From assembly GCA_009701885.1 (NCBI GenBank), contig WLJH01000021.1, forward strand, positions 1-64,000: DNA of 64,000 bases, read 5' to 3'. The position numbers were made by a program, and so were the translations under genes. The stretch's first letter is position 1, and every line of letters begins with the position of its first letter. The notes beneath the pieces are model-generated. The model was not told where the DNA came from. It worked only from the letters and a program-made list of their open reading frames with translations, and did not search any database. Source of the DNA: Actinomycetota bacterium. GTDB taxonomy: Bacteria > Actinomycetota > Actinomycetes > Propionibacteriales > Nocardioidaceae. Positions 33,607 to 44,096 of this stretch are shown here, piece by piece.

Positions 33607-34941
33607 ATGACGACCTTTGGCGACTACGGGTCTCTGCGCGGGACCGTGGACGCTCTCGTGGCCGAGGCCGCTCGCGCGCTCTACGAGCAGGGGGGCAGCG
33701 ATACGGACCAGGCGCGTGAGTACGCGCGGGCTGCCGGAGAGGGAATGCGCGCCTACTTCGAGCCCTGGTTCGACCTGCCCGACCCCCAGCGGTTCCGGGA
33801 CGTGTCCGGGTCGCTCCGGTCCTCGCTCGAGCGGCTGAACGTCGGCCTGGAGACCGAGACCACGAACGACACGGTCGACGACGACAAGGCCCCCGACCGG
33901 GTGAGCGGCGACCAGCGACTGCGGGCGGTGACCTCCAACGCCTCTGTCTTCGCGACCTTCAACGGCGAGGCCGTCCTGGCGTTCCGCGACTACTTCATCA
34001 ACGTCTTCCCGGTCAGTGCGCAGTTCTGCGTCGCCCTGGACTGCCGCAGCGCCCTCGAGGTCATGGCGGGGATCTGGGAGGAGGCCCAGCGCAACGTCGC
34101 CGGCATCGCCGAGGAGGCGCTCGCGCTGACCAAGACGTTGCCGGGTGGCTCCGGCAGCGCCAGTGCGTCGCTGGACGTCCTCGGCGTGGTCGCGTCGATC
34201 GCCGGCCTCTACCCGCCGCTCAGCGTCGCGTCGTCGCTGACGGGCATCGGCATCGACGTGCTCGGACAGGTCTCCTCTGCCCCCGAGCAGGTCAGCGTCA
34301 CGGTGACCGACCTCTACCACGTCAGCGAGTTCATCGTGGACTCGCTCAGCACGCTCAGCTCGCAGGTGGCGACGGGCGAGGCTGCTGTGGCCGACCAGCT
34401 CGCTGGCTACGTCTCGGCGATGGCAGCGGACCCGGCGAGGTTCTGCCTGGAGCCGCCACGGCGCTTCTACAGCGAGGACCGACCCGACCGACTCGTACCC
34501 CGCTACGACCGCCAGGACGCGCGCGAGATGAAGGCGCAGCCCGCGGCGATGGTGCGCTACTCCCACGACATGGAGGACGGCGCTGCCGTCCTCGAGCGCG
34601 CACGGTCGCTGATCCAGGAGGCGGCCGCCACATCGACGTACGACGCCTGGTACCGCCAGGGTGTGGGCATGGCACCGACCGCAGGGATGTACGACCTGGA
34701 GGCGTGCCTCAGCGCGCTGGCCGACCTGATCGGCCAGACCTCGACCAACACCCGCCACGCAGCCGCTCACCTGCGCAAGGTGGCGGGACTCTTCGTCGCC
34801 ACCGACGAGGCCGTGCGCGGCGCGATGGACGAGCTGCGCCGGCACGAGCGGAGCATCGAGCGGCAGCTGGCCGGTCCCCCGACCGAAACCTCCCAGCAGC
34901 ATCCCCCCCACATGGGCCGTCCCGGCCTGGTCCCCTGGTGA
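33607..34941 (+). CDS. 444-residue protein of unknown function, possible T7SS-type cargo
   Basis: The product, from the ATG at 33607 (a GTG lies one codon earlier), begins TTFGDYGSLRGTVDALVAEA. It has long helices (about 10-130), a Gly/Ser/Ala-rich hydrophobic middle (LDVLGVVASIAGLYPPLSVA, residues about 195-215, and VASSLTGIGIDVLGQ), then more helices up to residue 420 and a Pro/Gln-rich tail. The helical layout with a central small-residue segment recalls WXG100/LXG-like type VII cargo, but no W-x-G or Y-x-x-x-D/E signal is clear. It overlaps the next gene by 4 nt. I do not recognise the family. Confidence 0.7.
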   Translation: MTTFGDYGSLRGTVDALVAEAARALYEQGGSDTDQAREYARAAGEGMRAYFEPWFDLPDPQRFRDVSGSLRSSLERLNVGLETETTNDTVDDDKAPDRVSGDQRLRAVTSNASVFATFNGEAVLAFRDYFINVFPVSAQFCVALDCRSALEVMAGIWEEAQRNVAGIAEEALALTKTLPGGSGSASASLDVLGVVASIAGLYPPLSVASSLTGIGIDVLGQVSSAPEQVSVTVTDLYHVSEFIVDSLSTLSSQVATGEAAVADQLAGYVSAMAADPARFCLEPPRRFYSEDRPDRLVPRYDRQDAREMKAQPAAMVRYSHDMEDGAAVLERARSLIQEAAATSTYDAWYRQGVGMAPTAGMYDLEACLSALADLIGQTSTNTRHAAAHLRKVAGLFVATDEAVRGAMDELRRHERSIERQLAGPPTETSQQHPPHMGRPGLVPW

Positions 34942-36095
34942 GGCACGCCCTGGGCCATCGGGCGGCGGTCCTGGGCATCGGCTGCCTGCTGTCGATCGCC
35001 GCGTGCAGCGAGGACCGGCCCACCCCCGCGCCCGAGGCCGTCGCCCCGGTCCTGGGCGCGGTGGCGTGGACGTGGCAGGACGCACGGCTCGACTCGATCG
35101 CGAGCGTGGCGGTGGGCGAGGACACCGTCGTGGCCCTGGGCGAGCGGGACGGCGCGGCGGCGCTGTCCGCCTCCTCCCGGGAGGGCGACCCGCTGTGGCA
35201 GCGTGACGACACCTGGTTCGGACGCGAGCTCGGCAGCGGGCCCTCTGCGCAGTCACCGGTGACGGGGGCCGGGATGGTGGCCGTCGCGCTGGCCGACGGC
35301 AGCGTGGCCGGCCTCGACGCCGACGACGGCCGGGAGGCCTGGTCATGGGGCGCCCCGAACCGGCGTACGACGCTGGTGGGTGCGGCCGACGCCACGGCCG
35401 TCGTCCGCGTGGACCCCCGCGGCGGTTGCGCGAGCGGTCCCAGCACCGTGGTGGCGCTGGACCTCTCGGACGGGGAGGAGCTGTGGTCCCGCACGACCAC
35501 GTGTGACCTCCGGGTCGACGGCGAGCTGGTCGTGGTCGGGGGCGAGGTCCTGGACCCGGGCACGGGCGAGGTCGTGCTCGAGGTCCCCGGCACGGTGTGT
35601 GGGGTCGCCGGGGGCGTGGCGCTGTGGATGGAGGAGTGCCCCGGGGCGCAGCTGTCCGTTGAGGGCACTCCCACCCTGGCCGCCGTGGGCGGGACGGACA
35701 CCCAGGGCTCGGACCTGCCGACACTCCCGAGCGGGCGCATCGCCCAGGTGCGCAGCGGGCTCGACGTCCTCGCGGCCGTCTACGAGCCGGGGAGTGGCGA
35801 GACCCGGGTCCTCACGCGCGCCTGGGTCCCCGGCTCCGTCGACGTGACGTCCGGCGAGGGCCAGCCGGAGGGCGCCCTCGTCGCCTCGGACGGCGCGGCC
35901 TTCACGCTGCTCGCGCGGGGGTCGCTGCTCGTGCGCGCACTCGACGGCACGGAGGTGGGTCGGCTCGCGGTGGACCCCGCGGCGACCGACCCGGGCGCCC
36001 TCGTGCAGGTGGCCGGGACGGGACCCGACTACGTGCTGCTCGCCCCGTCCAGCCCCGGCACCGGCCACCTCCTGGTCTCGATGACCCTGTCCTGA
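34938..36095 (+). CDS. PQQ-like beta-propeller lipoprotein
   Basis: The protein has 385 residues and begins at a GTG overlapping the previous stop. A signal peptide with the lipobox SIAAC (Cys near residue 23) is followed by a beta-propeller domain made of repeats such as VVALGERDG, MVAVALADGSVAGLDADDGREAW, VVALDLSDGEELWSR and LVVVGGEVLDPGTGEV, the PQQ-like pattern. It should sit on the outer face of the membrane. Coupling to the 444-residue protein implies a shared function; the ligand is unknown. Confidence 0.82.
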   Translation: MRHALGHRAAVLGIGCLLSIAACSEDRPTPAPEAVAPVLGAVAWTWQDARLDSIASVAVGEDTVVALGERDGAAALSASSREGDPLWQRDDTWFGRELGSGPSAQSPVTGAGMVAVALADGSVAGLDADDGREAWSWGAPNRRTTLVGAADATAVVRVDPRGGCASGPSTVVALDLSDGEELWSRTTTCDLRVDGELVVVGGEVLDPGTGEVVLEVPGTVCGVAGGVALWMEECPGAQLSVEGTPTLAAVGGTDTQGSDLPTLPSGRIAQVRSGLDVLAAVYEPGSGETRVLTRAWVPGSVDVTSGEGQPEGALVASDGAAFTLLARGSLLVRALDGTEVGRLAVDPAATDPGALVQVAGTGPDYVLLAPSSPGTGHLLVSMTLS

Positions 36096-36119
36096 CCCCG
36101 GCGCCCATCGGCCGGAACG

Positions 36120-36155
36120 GCTCGAGCCGCCGCCCCGGAGGACGACGGCTCGAGC
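36120..36155. terminator. hairpin between convergent genes
   Basis: The perfect 10-bp inverted repeat GCTCGAGCCG/CGGCTCGAGC (36120-36129 and 36146-36155, 16-nt loop) lies between the lipoprotein gene stop at 36095 and the fadB stop at 36178. It could terminate transcription from both sides. No T-tract follows, as is usual in this GC range. Confidence 0.5.
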
Positions 36156-36177
36156 GCTGTGCGGGGTGCGACGCGGG

Positions 36178-38397
36178 TCAGGCGGGGAAGGACTCGCCCT
36201 TGGCGGCAAGGTCGCGGAGGTACTGCGTGGGGCGGAACCGCTCGCCGTACTTGTCGGCGAGGTCGTCGGCGCGCTTCACGAACGCCGCGAGGCCGATCTC
36301 ACCGGCGGCGACGGTGCCCTCGGGGCCCTCGTAGCCGGTCATGAACTGCGCGGCGCCACCGGTCATCGGCGGGAAGCCGATGCCCATGATCGAGCCGATG
36401 TTGGCGGCGGCCGCCGACTCGATGACGCCCTCCTCGAAGCACTTGGCCGTCTCGACCGCCTCGGCGAACAGCATCCGCTCCTTCATGTCGACGAAGGGGA
36501 TCTGCTCCTCGGCAACCGGGTAGACCTCGGCCAGGCCGGGCCAGATCGAGCCGCGCCTGCCGTCGACGTAGTCGAAGAAGCCGGCGCCCTTGAGCCGCGA
36601 GGGGCGCTCGAGCTCGATCATCTTCTCCACGACCAGCGAGCCCGGGTGCGGCTCGTAGGTGCCGCCGTCGCGCTCGGCCGCGTCCTTGGTCGCCTTGGCG
36701 ATCTTGGACATCAGCTCCATGTTGAGCTCGTCGGTCAGCTGCAGCGGACCGACGGGGTAGCCGGCCTGGGTCGCGGCGCGCTCGATGGAGTACGGCGCCG
36801 CGCCCTCGGCCAGCATCGCCAGACCCTCGTTGACCATCGTGCCGATGACGCGCGAGGTGTAGAAGCCGCGGCTGTCGTTGACCACGATCGGGGTCTTCTT
36901 GATCTGCTGGACCACGTCGTAGGCCTTGGCCAGCGCCTCGTCGGAGGTCCCCCTGCCCTTGATGATCTCGACCAGCGGCATCTTGTCCACGGGGGAGAAG
37001 AAGTGCAGGCCGATGAAGTCGGCGGGGCGGTCCACGCCCTCGGCGAGCTCGGTGATCGGCAGCGTCGAGGTGTTGGAGCACAGCAGCGCGTCGGGGTTGA
37101 CGTGCTTGGCGGCCTCGGCGAAGACCTGGTGCTTCAGCGACGGGTCCTCGAAGACGGCCTCGATGACCAGGTCGCAACCGGCCAGGTCGGCGTAGTCGTC
37201 GGTCGGGGTGATCCGGCCGAGCAGCTCGTCGGACTTCTCCTGCGTGAGCTTGCCGCGGGAGACGGCCTTCTCGTTGATCGTCTCCGAGTAGGCCTTGCCA
37301 CGGGCGGCGGCCTCGGCGGAGACGTCCTTGAGGACGACCTCCATGCCAGCGCGGGCGCAGGAGTAGGCGATGCCCGCACCCATCATGCCGGCGCCGAGGA
37401 CGGCGACCTTGGTGGCCTTCCACGGCTCGATGCCCTGGGGCCGCAGCTTGCCGGCGTTGATCGCCTGCAGGTCGAAGAAGAACGCCTGGATCATGTTCTT
37501 CGAGCCCTGGTTGACGATGAGGTTCGTCAGGTAGCGCGACTCGATCCGCGAGGCGGTGTCGAAGTCGCGGCTGGCGCCCTCGACGGCGGCCGAGAGGATG
37601 GCCCGGGCGGCGGGGTAGACCGCGCCCTTGGTCTGCTTGCGCAGCAGCGCCGGGAAGGCAGGCAGGAAGCCGGCCAGGGCCGGGGACTTCGGCGAGCCGC
37701 CGGGCATCTTGTAGCCCGGGGCGTCCCAGGGGTTTTGGTGCTTGTCGGGGTTCTCGAGGATCCACTTCTTCGCAGCGGGCACGAGCTCCTCGCGGGTGGC
37801 GACCAGCTCGTCGACCAGGCCCTTCTCCAGCGCCTGCTGGGGGCTGAACTGCTTGCCCTCGAGCAGCACGCTCATCAGGCCGTCCTGCAGGCCGAACATC
37901 CGCACGATGCGGGTGACGCCGCCACCGCCGGGCAGCAGGCCGAGGCTGACCTCGGGGAGGCCGAGCTTGACCGAGCGGTCGTCGACGCAGACGCGGCGAT
38001 TGCAAGCGAGGGTGATCTCGAGGCCGCCGCCGAGCGCGGCGCCGTTGATGGCGGCCACGACGGGCTTGGGCAGCTTCTCCAGGCGGCGCAGGCCGGCCTT
38101 GACGTCCTCGGCCATCCGGAAGACGTCCTCGGCGTCGGCCGGGCCGGCCTGGACCATGCCCTTGAGGTTGCCGCCGGCGAAGAAGGTCTTCTTCGCCGAG
38201 GCGATCACGACGCCCTTGACCGACGACTCGTCGGCGGCCAGCTCGTCGTAGAGGCGGTCGATCGCGGCGTTGATCGACTCGCGGTAGAGGTCGTTCATGG
38301 TGTTGGCCGACGCGGTGGGGTCGTCCAGGGTGAGGGTGACGATGCCGTCGGCGTCCTTCTCGTAGTGGACGGCGGTCTGGGTCTCGGTGGCGCTCAT
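36178..38397 (-). CDS. fadB: fatty acid oxidation complex alpha subunit (enoyl-CoA hydratase/3-hydroxyacyl-CoA dehydrogenase)
   Basis: The protein has 739 residues with two catalytic regions. The N-terminal crotonase domain (about 10-200) contains NGAALGGGLEITLAC and GLPEVSLGLLPGGGG, with the catalytic Glu pair in these loops. The C-terminal 3-hydroxyacyl-CoA dehydrogenase begins with the NAD-binding VAVLGAGMMGAGIAYS near residue 335, followed by SNTSTLPITELA, GLHFFSPVDKMPLVE and KTPIVVNDSRGFYTSRV. It catalyses hydration and NAD-dependent oxidation in beta-oxidation. The fadA gene lies 63 bp upstream on the same strand, giving the order fadA-fadB. Confidence 0.93.
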   Translation of the reverse strand: MSATETQTAVHYEKDADGIVTLTLDDPTASANTMNDLYRESINAAIDRLYDELAADESSVKGVVIASAKKTFFAGGNLKGMVQAGPADAEDVFRMAEDVKAGLRRLEKLPKPVVAAINGAALGGGLEITLACNRRVCVDDRSVKLGLPEVSLGLLPGGGGVTRIVRMFGLQDGLMSVLLEGKQFSPQQALEKGLVDELVATREELVPAAKKWILENPDKHQNPWDAPGYKMPGGSPKSPALAGFLPAFPALLRKQTKGAVYPAARAILSAAVEGASRDFDTASRIESRYLTNLIVNQGSKNMIQAFFFDLQAINAGKLRPQGIEPWKATKVAVLGAGMMGAGIAYSCARAGMEVVLKDVSAEAAARGKAYSETINEKAVSRGKLTQEKSDELLGRITPTDDYADLAGCDLVIEAVFEDPSLKHQVFAEAAKHVNPDALLCSNTSTLPITELAEGVDRPADFIGLHFFSPVDKMPLVEIIKGRGTSDEALAKAYDVVQQIKKTPIVVNDSRGFYTSRVIGTMVNEGLAMLAEGAAPYSIERAATQAGYPVGPLQLTDELNMELMSKIAKATKDAAERDGGTYEPHPGSLVVEKMIELERPSRLKGAGFFDYVDGRRGSIWPGLAEVYPVAEEQIPFVDMKERMLFAEAVETAKCFEEGVIESAAAANIGSIMGIGFPPMTGGAAQFMTGYEGPEGTVAAGEIGLAAFVKRADDLADKYGERFRPTQYLRDLAAKGESFPA

Positions 38398-38460
38398 GTG
38401 CTCGTGGATGTCCTGTTCGTTCAGGTCGTCAAAGGGAGAGTGGAGGGCGGCGTGCGCCGG

Positions 38461-39672
<1,212 letters not shown>

Positions 39673-39711
39673 GACCGTCCTCGGGGGTTGCAGTACGTTG
39701 TGCGTCGATTG

Positions 39712-39728
39712 TGACACCGATACTGTCA
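39712..39728. promoter_or_regulatory. palindrome TGACA-N7-TGTCA between fadA and the MerR gene
   Basis: The perfect inverted repeat TGACA-ccgatac-TGTCA, extended by one more pair (GTGACA/TGTCAC), lies in the 93-bp divergent gap. A second site with the same arms and spacing is found at 47879-47895 before the racemase gene. It is probably an operator for the adjacent MerR regulator or another lipid-responsive protein. Confidence 0.6.
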
Positions 39729-39765
39729 CCGTCGTCAAGGAGCGGTCCGGACCGGAGGAGGTGTG

Positions 39766-40563
39766 ATGGCGGACACATCGGAGCGGCCTGCGGCCAAGCC
39801 TGAGGAGCTGCTGACCCTCGAGGACCTCACGACCCGGGTCGGCATGAGCGTGCGCAACGTGCGCTTCTACACGACCAAGGGCCTGGTGCCGCCGCCGATC
39901 CGGCGCGGTCGCTCGGGCTACTACACCCCCGACCACGTCTCCCGGCTCGAGCTGGTCCGCGAGCTGCAGACCCACGGCTTCACGCTGTCGGCGATCGAGA
40001 AGTACCTCGCCGCCGTGCCCGAGGACGCCACCCCCGAGCAGATCGCCCTGCACCGCACGATGCTGGCGCCCTGGCAGGCCGAGGCCACCGTCGAGATGAC
40101 CACCGCCGAGCTGGTCGCCCGCGCCGGTCGCGACCTGGACGCCGACGCCCTGCGCCTGCTGCAGGCGCTGCGCATCATCAGCCCCGCCGAGGGCCGCCGC
40201 GGCGCGTGGTCGGTGACCCCGACCCAGCTGGCCGTGGGGGTCGGGCTGCTCGAGCTCGGCTTCCCCACCGAGGCCGCCGTGGCCGCGGCCGAGGTGTACT
40301 CCCGCCACGGCCGCCAGGTCGCCGAGGAGCTGAACGAGCTGTTCCTGACGCAGGTGTGGCCGGCCTACAAGGAGGCGGGCGCCTCGGCCGAGACGATCCG
40401 CGAGGTCGTGGAGCGGATCAAGCCGCTCTCGATCGCCAGCCTGGTCGCGGCGTACGAGCAGGCGATGGACGAGACCCGCCGCGAGCAGATCCGTGCCCGC
40501 GCCGAGCGCGGCCGCACCGACCCGGGCAAGCAGGGCGGCGCCGAGCAGGCTCCGGCACCCTAG
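39766..40563 (+). CDS. MerR-family transcriptional regulator
   Basis: The product has 265 residues and starts at the ATG after GGAGGAGG. The N-terminal MerR helix-turn-helix reads [20 protein letters not shown], then [34 protein letters not shown]. The remaining 150 residues form a larger helical domain than in metal sensors, so it likely senses an organic ligand such as a fatty acyl-CoA. It is divergent from fadA-fadB, which it may control. Confidence 0.87.
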   Translation: MADTSERPAAKPEELLTLEDLTTRVGMSVRNVRFYTTKGLVPPPIRRGRSGYYTPDHVSRLELVRELQTHGFTLSAIEKYLAAVPEDATPEQIALHRTMLAPWQAEATVEMTTAELVARAGRDLDADALRLLQALRIISPAEGRRGAWSVTPTQLAVGVGLLELGFPTEAAVAAAEVYSRHGRQVAEELNELFLTQVWPAYKEAGASAETIREVVERIKPLSIASLVAAYEQAMDETRREQIRARAERGRTDPGKQGGAEQAPAP

Positions 40564-40606
40564 GACGGGTGTGTCGTACGCCGGCGCCGGCTCCTAGTCT
40601 GGGCGC

Positions 40607-41491
40607 ATGAGCCTCACCGTCCTGGTCACCGGCGCCACCGGCTTCATCGGCCGCCGCCTCGTGCCGGCACTGATCGAGGCCGGCCACGACGTGCGCGCCA
40701 TGACCCGGCGCCCGGAGTCGTACGACGGCCCCGGCACCCCCGTCGGCGGCGACGTGTTCGACCCCGGCTCGCTGGCAGAGCCGCTGGAGGGCGTCGACGT
40801 CGCGATCTACCTCGTGCACTCCCTCGACGACAACGACTTCGAGCGCAAGGACGCCGAGGCGGCCAAGGCCTTCGGAGCGGCCGCGGCCGCCCAGGGCGTG
40901 GGCCAGATCGTCTACCTGGGCGGCCTCGGCAAGGACGGCGAGGACCTCTCGCCGCACCTGCGCTCACGCCGCGAGGTCGAGAAGCTGCTCGGCGAGGCCG
41001 GGGTCCCCGTGACCGTGCTGCGGGCCGCGATCGTCGTCGGCTCCGGCGGCATCTCGTGGGAGATGACCCGCGAGCTGGTCAAGAACCTGCCCGTGATGGT
41101 CGTCCCGCGCTGGGCCGGCACCCGCACCCAGCCGATCGCCGTCGACGACGTGATCCGCTACCTCGTCGGGGTCGCCGGCAACGACGACGCCAAGGACCGG
41201 GTCTTCGAGATCGGCGGCGCCGACCAGCTGTCCTACAAGGGGATGCTGCAGGGCGCGGCCGAGGTCATGCACGGGCGCAAGGTGCCGATCCTCCAGGTCC
41301 CGATCGGCACGCCGATGCTCTCGGAGTGGTGGATCAAGCTGGTCACCGGCGTCGACGCCACCACCGCCGGCAACCTGATCGAGTCGATGGGCACCGAGGT
41401 CGTGCAGACCGACTTCGCCATCCGCGACGTGGTCCCGGGCGAGCCGATGACCTACGCCGAGGCCGTGCGCCAGGCGATCGCCGAGGACTGA
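40607..41491 (+). CDS. NAD(P)-binding atypical SDR protein
   Basis: The protein has 294 residues and begins LTVLVTGATGFIGRRLVPAL, the cofactor motif of extended/atypical SDRs. It continues with VDVAIYLVHSLDDNDF and TVLRAAIVVGSGGISWEMTRELVKNLPVMV, a pattern seen in actinobacterial proteins related to NmrA and complex I subunit NDUFA9. The active-site Tyr-Lys pair is not evident, so it may be a sensor or electron-transfer-related protein. TAGTCT six bases before the ATG fits a leaderless promoter (40595-40600). Confidence 0.83.
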   Translation: MSLTVLVTGATGFIGRRLVPALIEAGHDVRAMTRRPESYDGPGTPVGGDVFDPGSLAEPLEGVDVAIYLVHSLDDNDFERKDAEAAKAFGAAAAAQGVGQIVYLGGLGKDGEDLSPHLRSRREVEKLLGEAGVPVTVLRAAIVVGSGGISWEMTRELVKNLPVMVVPRWAGTRTQPIAVDDVIRYLVGVAGNDDAKDRVFEIGGADQLSYKGMLQGAAEVMHGRKVPILQVPIGTPMLSEWWIKLVTGVDATTAGNLIESMGTEVVQTDFAIRDVVPGEPMTYAEAVRQAIAED

Positions 41492-41512
41492 ACCGCCCCC
41501 TCCCAGCCCTCG

Positions 41513-42208
41513 TCAGAGAAAGATCAGCGGCAGGATCACGAGCATCGACAGCGACCAGGTCAGGTGCGTGATGATCGGCGCGAGGATGCCGCCGGAGGCC
41601 CGGCGCTCCAGGCCGACCACGAAGCCGAGCAGCACGGCGGCGAAGCTCAGCATGATGTTGCCGGTGGCGGCGGTCGCGACGGCGTACGCGATGGTCGTGA
41701 CGTAGACCGGGTGCTTGGTGACCGCGGCGTACGCACCACCGCGGAAGAAGAGCTCCTCGGCGATGCCGTTGACGGCGGTGATGAGGGCGAGCACCCAGAG
41801 GTTGCTCTCACTGGTGTAGGCGAGGACGTCGCGGATCTGGGCGGTGAGCGGGTCCAGGAAGGACAGGGAGCGCACGAGCAGGCCGCCCGCGGTGAAGACG
41901 CCGACCAGGACCGCCCCCACCACGAACGGGGTGAGGACGGGCCTGACGTAGTCGTCGCGCAGGGCGATGCGGCCCAGGTGCAGGGGGCCGGAGACGAAGG
42001 CGCCGACGGTCCACAGCCCGGCCATGGCCAGGGTGAAGACGTAGAACTGGGTCGAGCCGGGCTCGGTGCGCAGGGAGAACCCGAGCACCACGGCTCCCAC
42101 CAGCACGAAGCCCAGGACGACGAGCTGGCGCCGCCGCAGGGCCTCCTGGCTCTCGCGATGGTCGCGCGGGACCATGTCCCACAACGCCCGACGCACCTGC
42201 GACCTCAT
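41513..42208 (-). CDS. CPBP-family intramembrane glutamic protease
   Basis: The protein has 231 residues with about six helices. The CPBP motif 1 is NGIAEELFFRGGAYA (the catalytic Glu pair) and later ASGGILAPIITHLTWSLSM supplies the conserved His and Asn-type positions. These Rce1-like proteases cleave membrane substrates or act in bacteriocin immunity; the substrate is unknown. The gene converges on the SDR-type gene and lies 14 bp after the end of the DEAD-box helicase gene. Confidence 0.88.
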   Translation of the reverse strand: MRSQVRRALWDMVPRDHRESQEALRRRQLVVLGFVLVGAVVLGFSLRTEPGSTQFYVFTLAMAGLWTVGAFVSGPLHLGRIALRDDYVRPVLTPFVVGAVLVGVFTAGGLLVRSLSFLDPLTAQIRDVLAYTSESNLWVLALITAVNGIAEELFFRGGAYAAVTKHPVYVTTIAYAVATAATGNIMLSFAAVLLGFVVGLERRASGGILAPIITHLTWSLSMLVILPLIFL

Positions 42209-42222
42209 CAGCGGCTACCCCC

Positions 42223-43707
42223 TCAGCGTGCCTTGGAGCTGAACGACGCGGCGCTGTGACGGGAGGACCCGGCCCCAGCAGCGGCGGGACGGCGACCGGA
42301 GCGGGCCCCGGCCGACGACTTCTGGGACGACCCGGACGACTTCTGGCCCGAGCCCTGGCCCGACCCCTGCGCCGGCTTGCCGCCCGAGCGCGAGGAGGCG
42401 CCGCGACCGGCGCCGCCGTTGCCACCGCCGCCGTTGCCACCGCGGCGACGGCGCGAGCCGCCACCGCCGTTGCCGCCGGAGCCGCCGCGCTGCTCGCCCG
42501 AGGGCTGCGGCGCAGTGAGGGTCAGGCCGCCGGGGACCAGGGTGCGCTCACCGGGGGCGAGCTCGGTGAGGACGGGGTGGCCCGGGCCGTCGAGGACGGT
42601 GATGCGCGGCTTGATGCCGGCCGCGCGAGCCAGGTCGCGGACGTCGCGGTCCTGGTCGGGGGTGCTCAGGGTGACGACCGTGCCGGCGGAACCGGCGCGG
42701 GCGGTGCGGCCCGAGCGGTGGAGGTAGGCCTTGTGCTCGGCCGGCGGGTCGGCGTGCACGACGAGGGCGACGTCGTCGACGTGGATGCCGCGGGCCGCGA
42801 TGTCGGTGGCCACCAGGGTGCTGGCGGCACCGGAGTGGAACGCCTCCATGTTGCGCGTGCGGGCACCCTGGCCGAGGTTGCCGTGCAGCTCCACGGCGGG
42901 CACGCCCGCGCTGTTGAGCTGGCGGGTCAGCGCCTTGGCGCCGTGCTTGGTGCGGGTGAAGACGACCGTGCGACCCGGGGCGCTGGTCAGGTCGACCAGC
43001 GTGGGCAGGCGGTGCTCGCGGGCCAGACGCAGGACGTGGTGGTCCATCTGCTTGACCGGTGACTGCGGGGAGTCGGCCTCGTGGGTGACGGGCTGGTCGA
43101 GGAACTGGCGCACCAGCACGTCGACGGCCTTGTCGAGGGTGGCGGAGAAGAGCAGCCGCTGGCCGCCCTTCGGGGTCGCGGTCAGCAGGCGGCGCACGGC
43201 CGGCAGGAAGCCGAGGTCGGCCATGTGGTCGGCCTCGTCGAGGATCGCGACCTCGATCCGGTCCAGACGGCAGTGGCCCTGCTTGATGAGGTCCTCGAGC
43301 CGGCCGGGGCAGGCGATGAGGACGTCGACGCCCTGGCGCAGCGACTGCACCTGGGGGCCCTGGCCGACACCGCCGAAGACGGTGCGGGAGGTGAGGCCCG
43401 CGGCCTTGGCCAGCGGGGCCAGGGACTCCTGGACCTGCTGGGCCAGCTCACGGGTCGGCACCAGGACGAGCGCGCGCGGGCGGCCCGAGGCTGCCGGCGT
43501 ACCACCGGAGAGGCGGGCGACGAGGGGCAGGAGGAAGGCGAAGGTCTTGCCCGAGCCGGTGCGTCCGCGGCCCAGGACGTCGCGTCCGGCCAGCGAGTCG
43601 GGCAGCGTCGCTGCCTGGATCGGGGTGGGGGTGGTGATGTCGAGGTCCGCGAGGACGCGGACGAGGTCTGCGGGCACGCCGAGGTCGGCGAACAATGCGT
43701 TGGTCAA
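42223..43707 (-). CDS. DEAD-box RNA helicase
   Basis: The enzyme has 494 residues starting at a TTG that gives LTNALFADLGVPADLV; the frame upstream has no better start. Core motifs are TPTPIQAATLP (Q motif), GRTGSGKT (I), PTRELAQQ (Ia), LDEADHMADLG (II), FSATLD (III), VVFTRTKHGAK (IV), ATDIAARGIHVDDV (V) and HRSGRTARAG (VI). The C-terminal 90 residues are a low-complexity Gly/Ser/Arg/Lys tail typical of RhlE/DeaD-like cold-shock helicases that bind RNA. A strong hairpin sits in its 5' leader about 120 nt upstream. Confidence 0.92.
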   Translation of the reverse strand: MTNALFADLGVPADLVRVLADLDITTPTPIQAATLPDSLAGRDVLGRGRTGSGKTFAFLLPLVARLSGGTPAASGRPRALVLVPTRELAQQVQESLAPLAKAAGLTSRTVFGGVGQGPQVQSLRQGVDVLIACPGRLEDLIKQGHCRLDRIEVAILDEADHMADLGFLPAVRRLLTATPKGGQRLLFSATLDKAVDVLVRQFLDQPVTHEADSPQSPVKQMDHHVLRLAREHRLPTLVDLTSAPGRTVVFTRTKHGAKALTRQLNSAGVPAVELHGNLGQGARTRNMEAFHSGAASTLVATDIAARGIHVDDVALVVHADPPAEHKAYLHRSGRTARAGSAGTVVTLSTPDQDRDVRDLARAAGIKPRITVLDGPGHPVLTELAPGERTLVPGGLTLTAPQPSGEQRGGSGGNGGGGSRRRRGGNGGGGNGGAGRGASSRSGGKPAQGSGQGSGQKSSGSSQKSSAGARSGRRPAAAGAGSSRHSAASFSSKAR

Positions 43708-43829
43708 GGGATCTCTTACTGCAGGGTGTCCCACCAGTGCGTCCGCCGTGGATCTCGGGCGGACGTGCCTCCCAGGAGGGAGGGGAGCGGCGCGGTGGCC
43801 GACTCGTGAGCCCGGGGCGAGACCGGAAC

Positions 43830-43860
43830 GGGCTGCTCCCCAATGTACGGGGAGCAGCCC
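43830..43860. terminator. strong 12-bp hairpin between csbD and the helicase gene
   Basis: The perfect inverted repeat GGGCTGCTCCCC/GGGGAGCAGCCC with a 7-nt loop lies 42 nt after the CsbD gene stop on the minus strand and 120 nt before the helicase start. It is either the CsbD terminator or a structured leader of the helicase mRNA. Confidence 0.6.
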
Positions 43861-43901
43861 GGTGGTCCTATTCGCCATGAGGTGACGTGGTCGACGTCAC
43901 G

Positions 43902-44096
43902 TCAGGACGTGAGGCCGTCCTTGAGCTTCTTGCCGGCGTCCTTGAGGTCCTCGACGGCGCCCTTGACCTTGCCCGAGGCCTGGTCGGCCTTGCCCTCGGC
44001 CTTCAGGTCGTCGTTGCCGGTGGCGTCACCGACGGACTCCTTGCCCTGGCCCTTGAGCTCTTCGGTCTTGTTCGAGATCTTGTCGCCCAGTCCCAT
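43902..44096 (-). CDS. CsbD-family stress-response protein
   Basis: The product has 64 residues and starts at the ATG 44096 with a good GGAGGTG five bases upstream; upstream in-frame starts are unlikely. The sequence is highly charged, mainly Lys, Glu, Asp and Gly (KISNKTEELKGQGKESVGDA and KADQASGKVKGAVEDLKDAG), the CsbD pattern. Such proteins are induced by general stress and are largely disordered, of unknown biochemistry. It may be co-regulated with the downstream RNA helicase gene under cold or osmotic stress. Confidence 0.9.
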   Translation of the reverse strand: MGLGDKISNKTEELKGQGKESVGDATGNDDLKAEGKADQASGKVKGAVEDLKDAGKKLKDGLTS

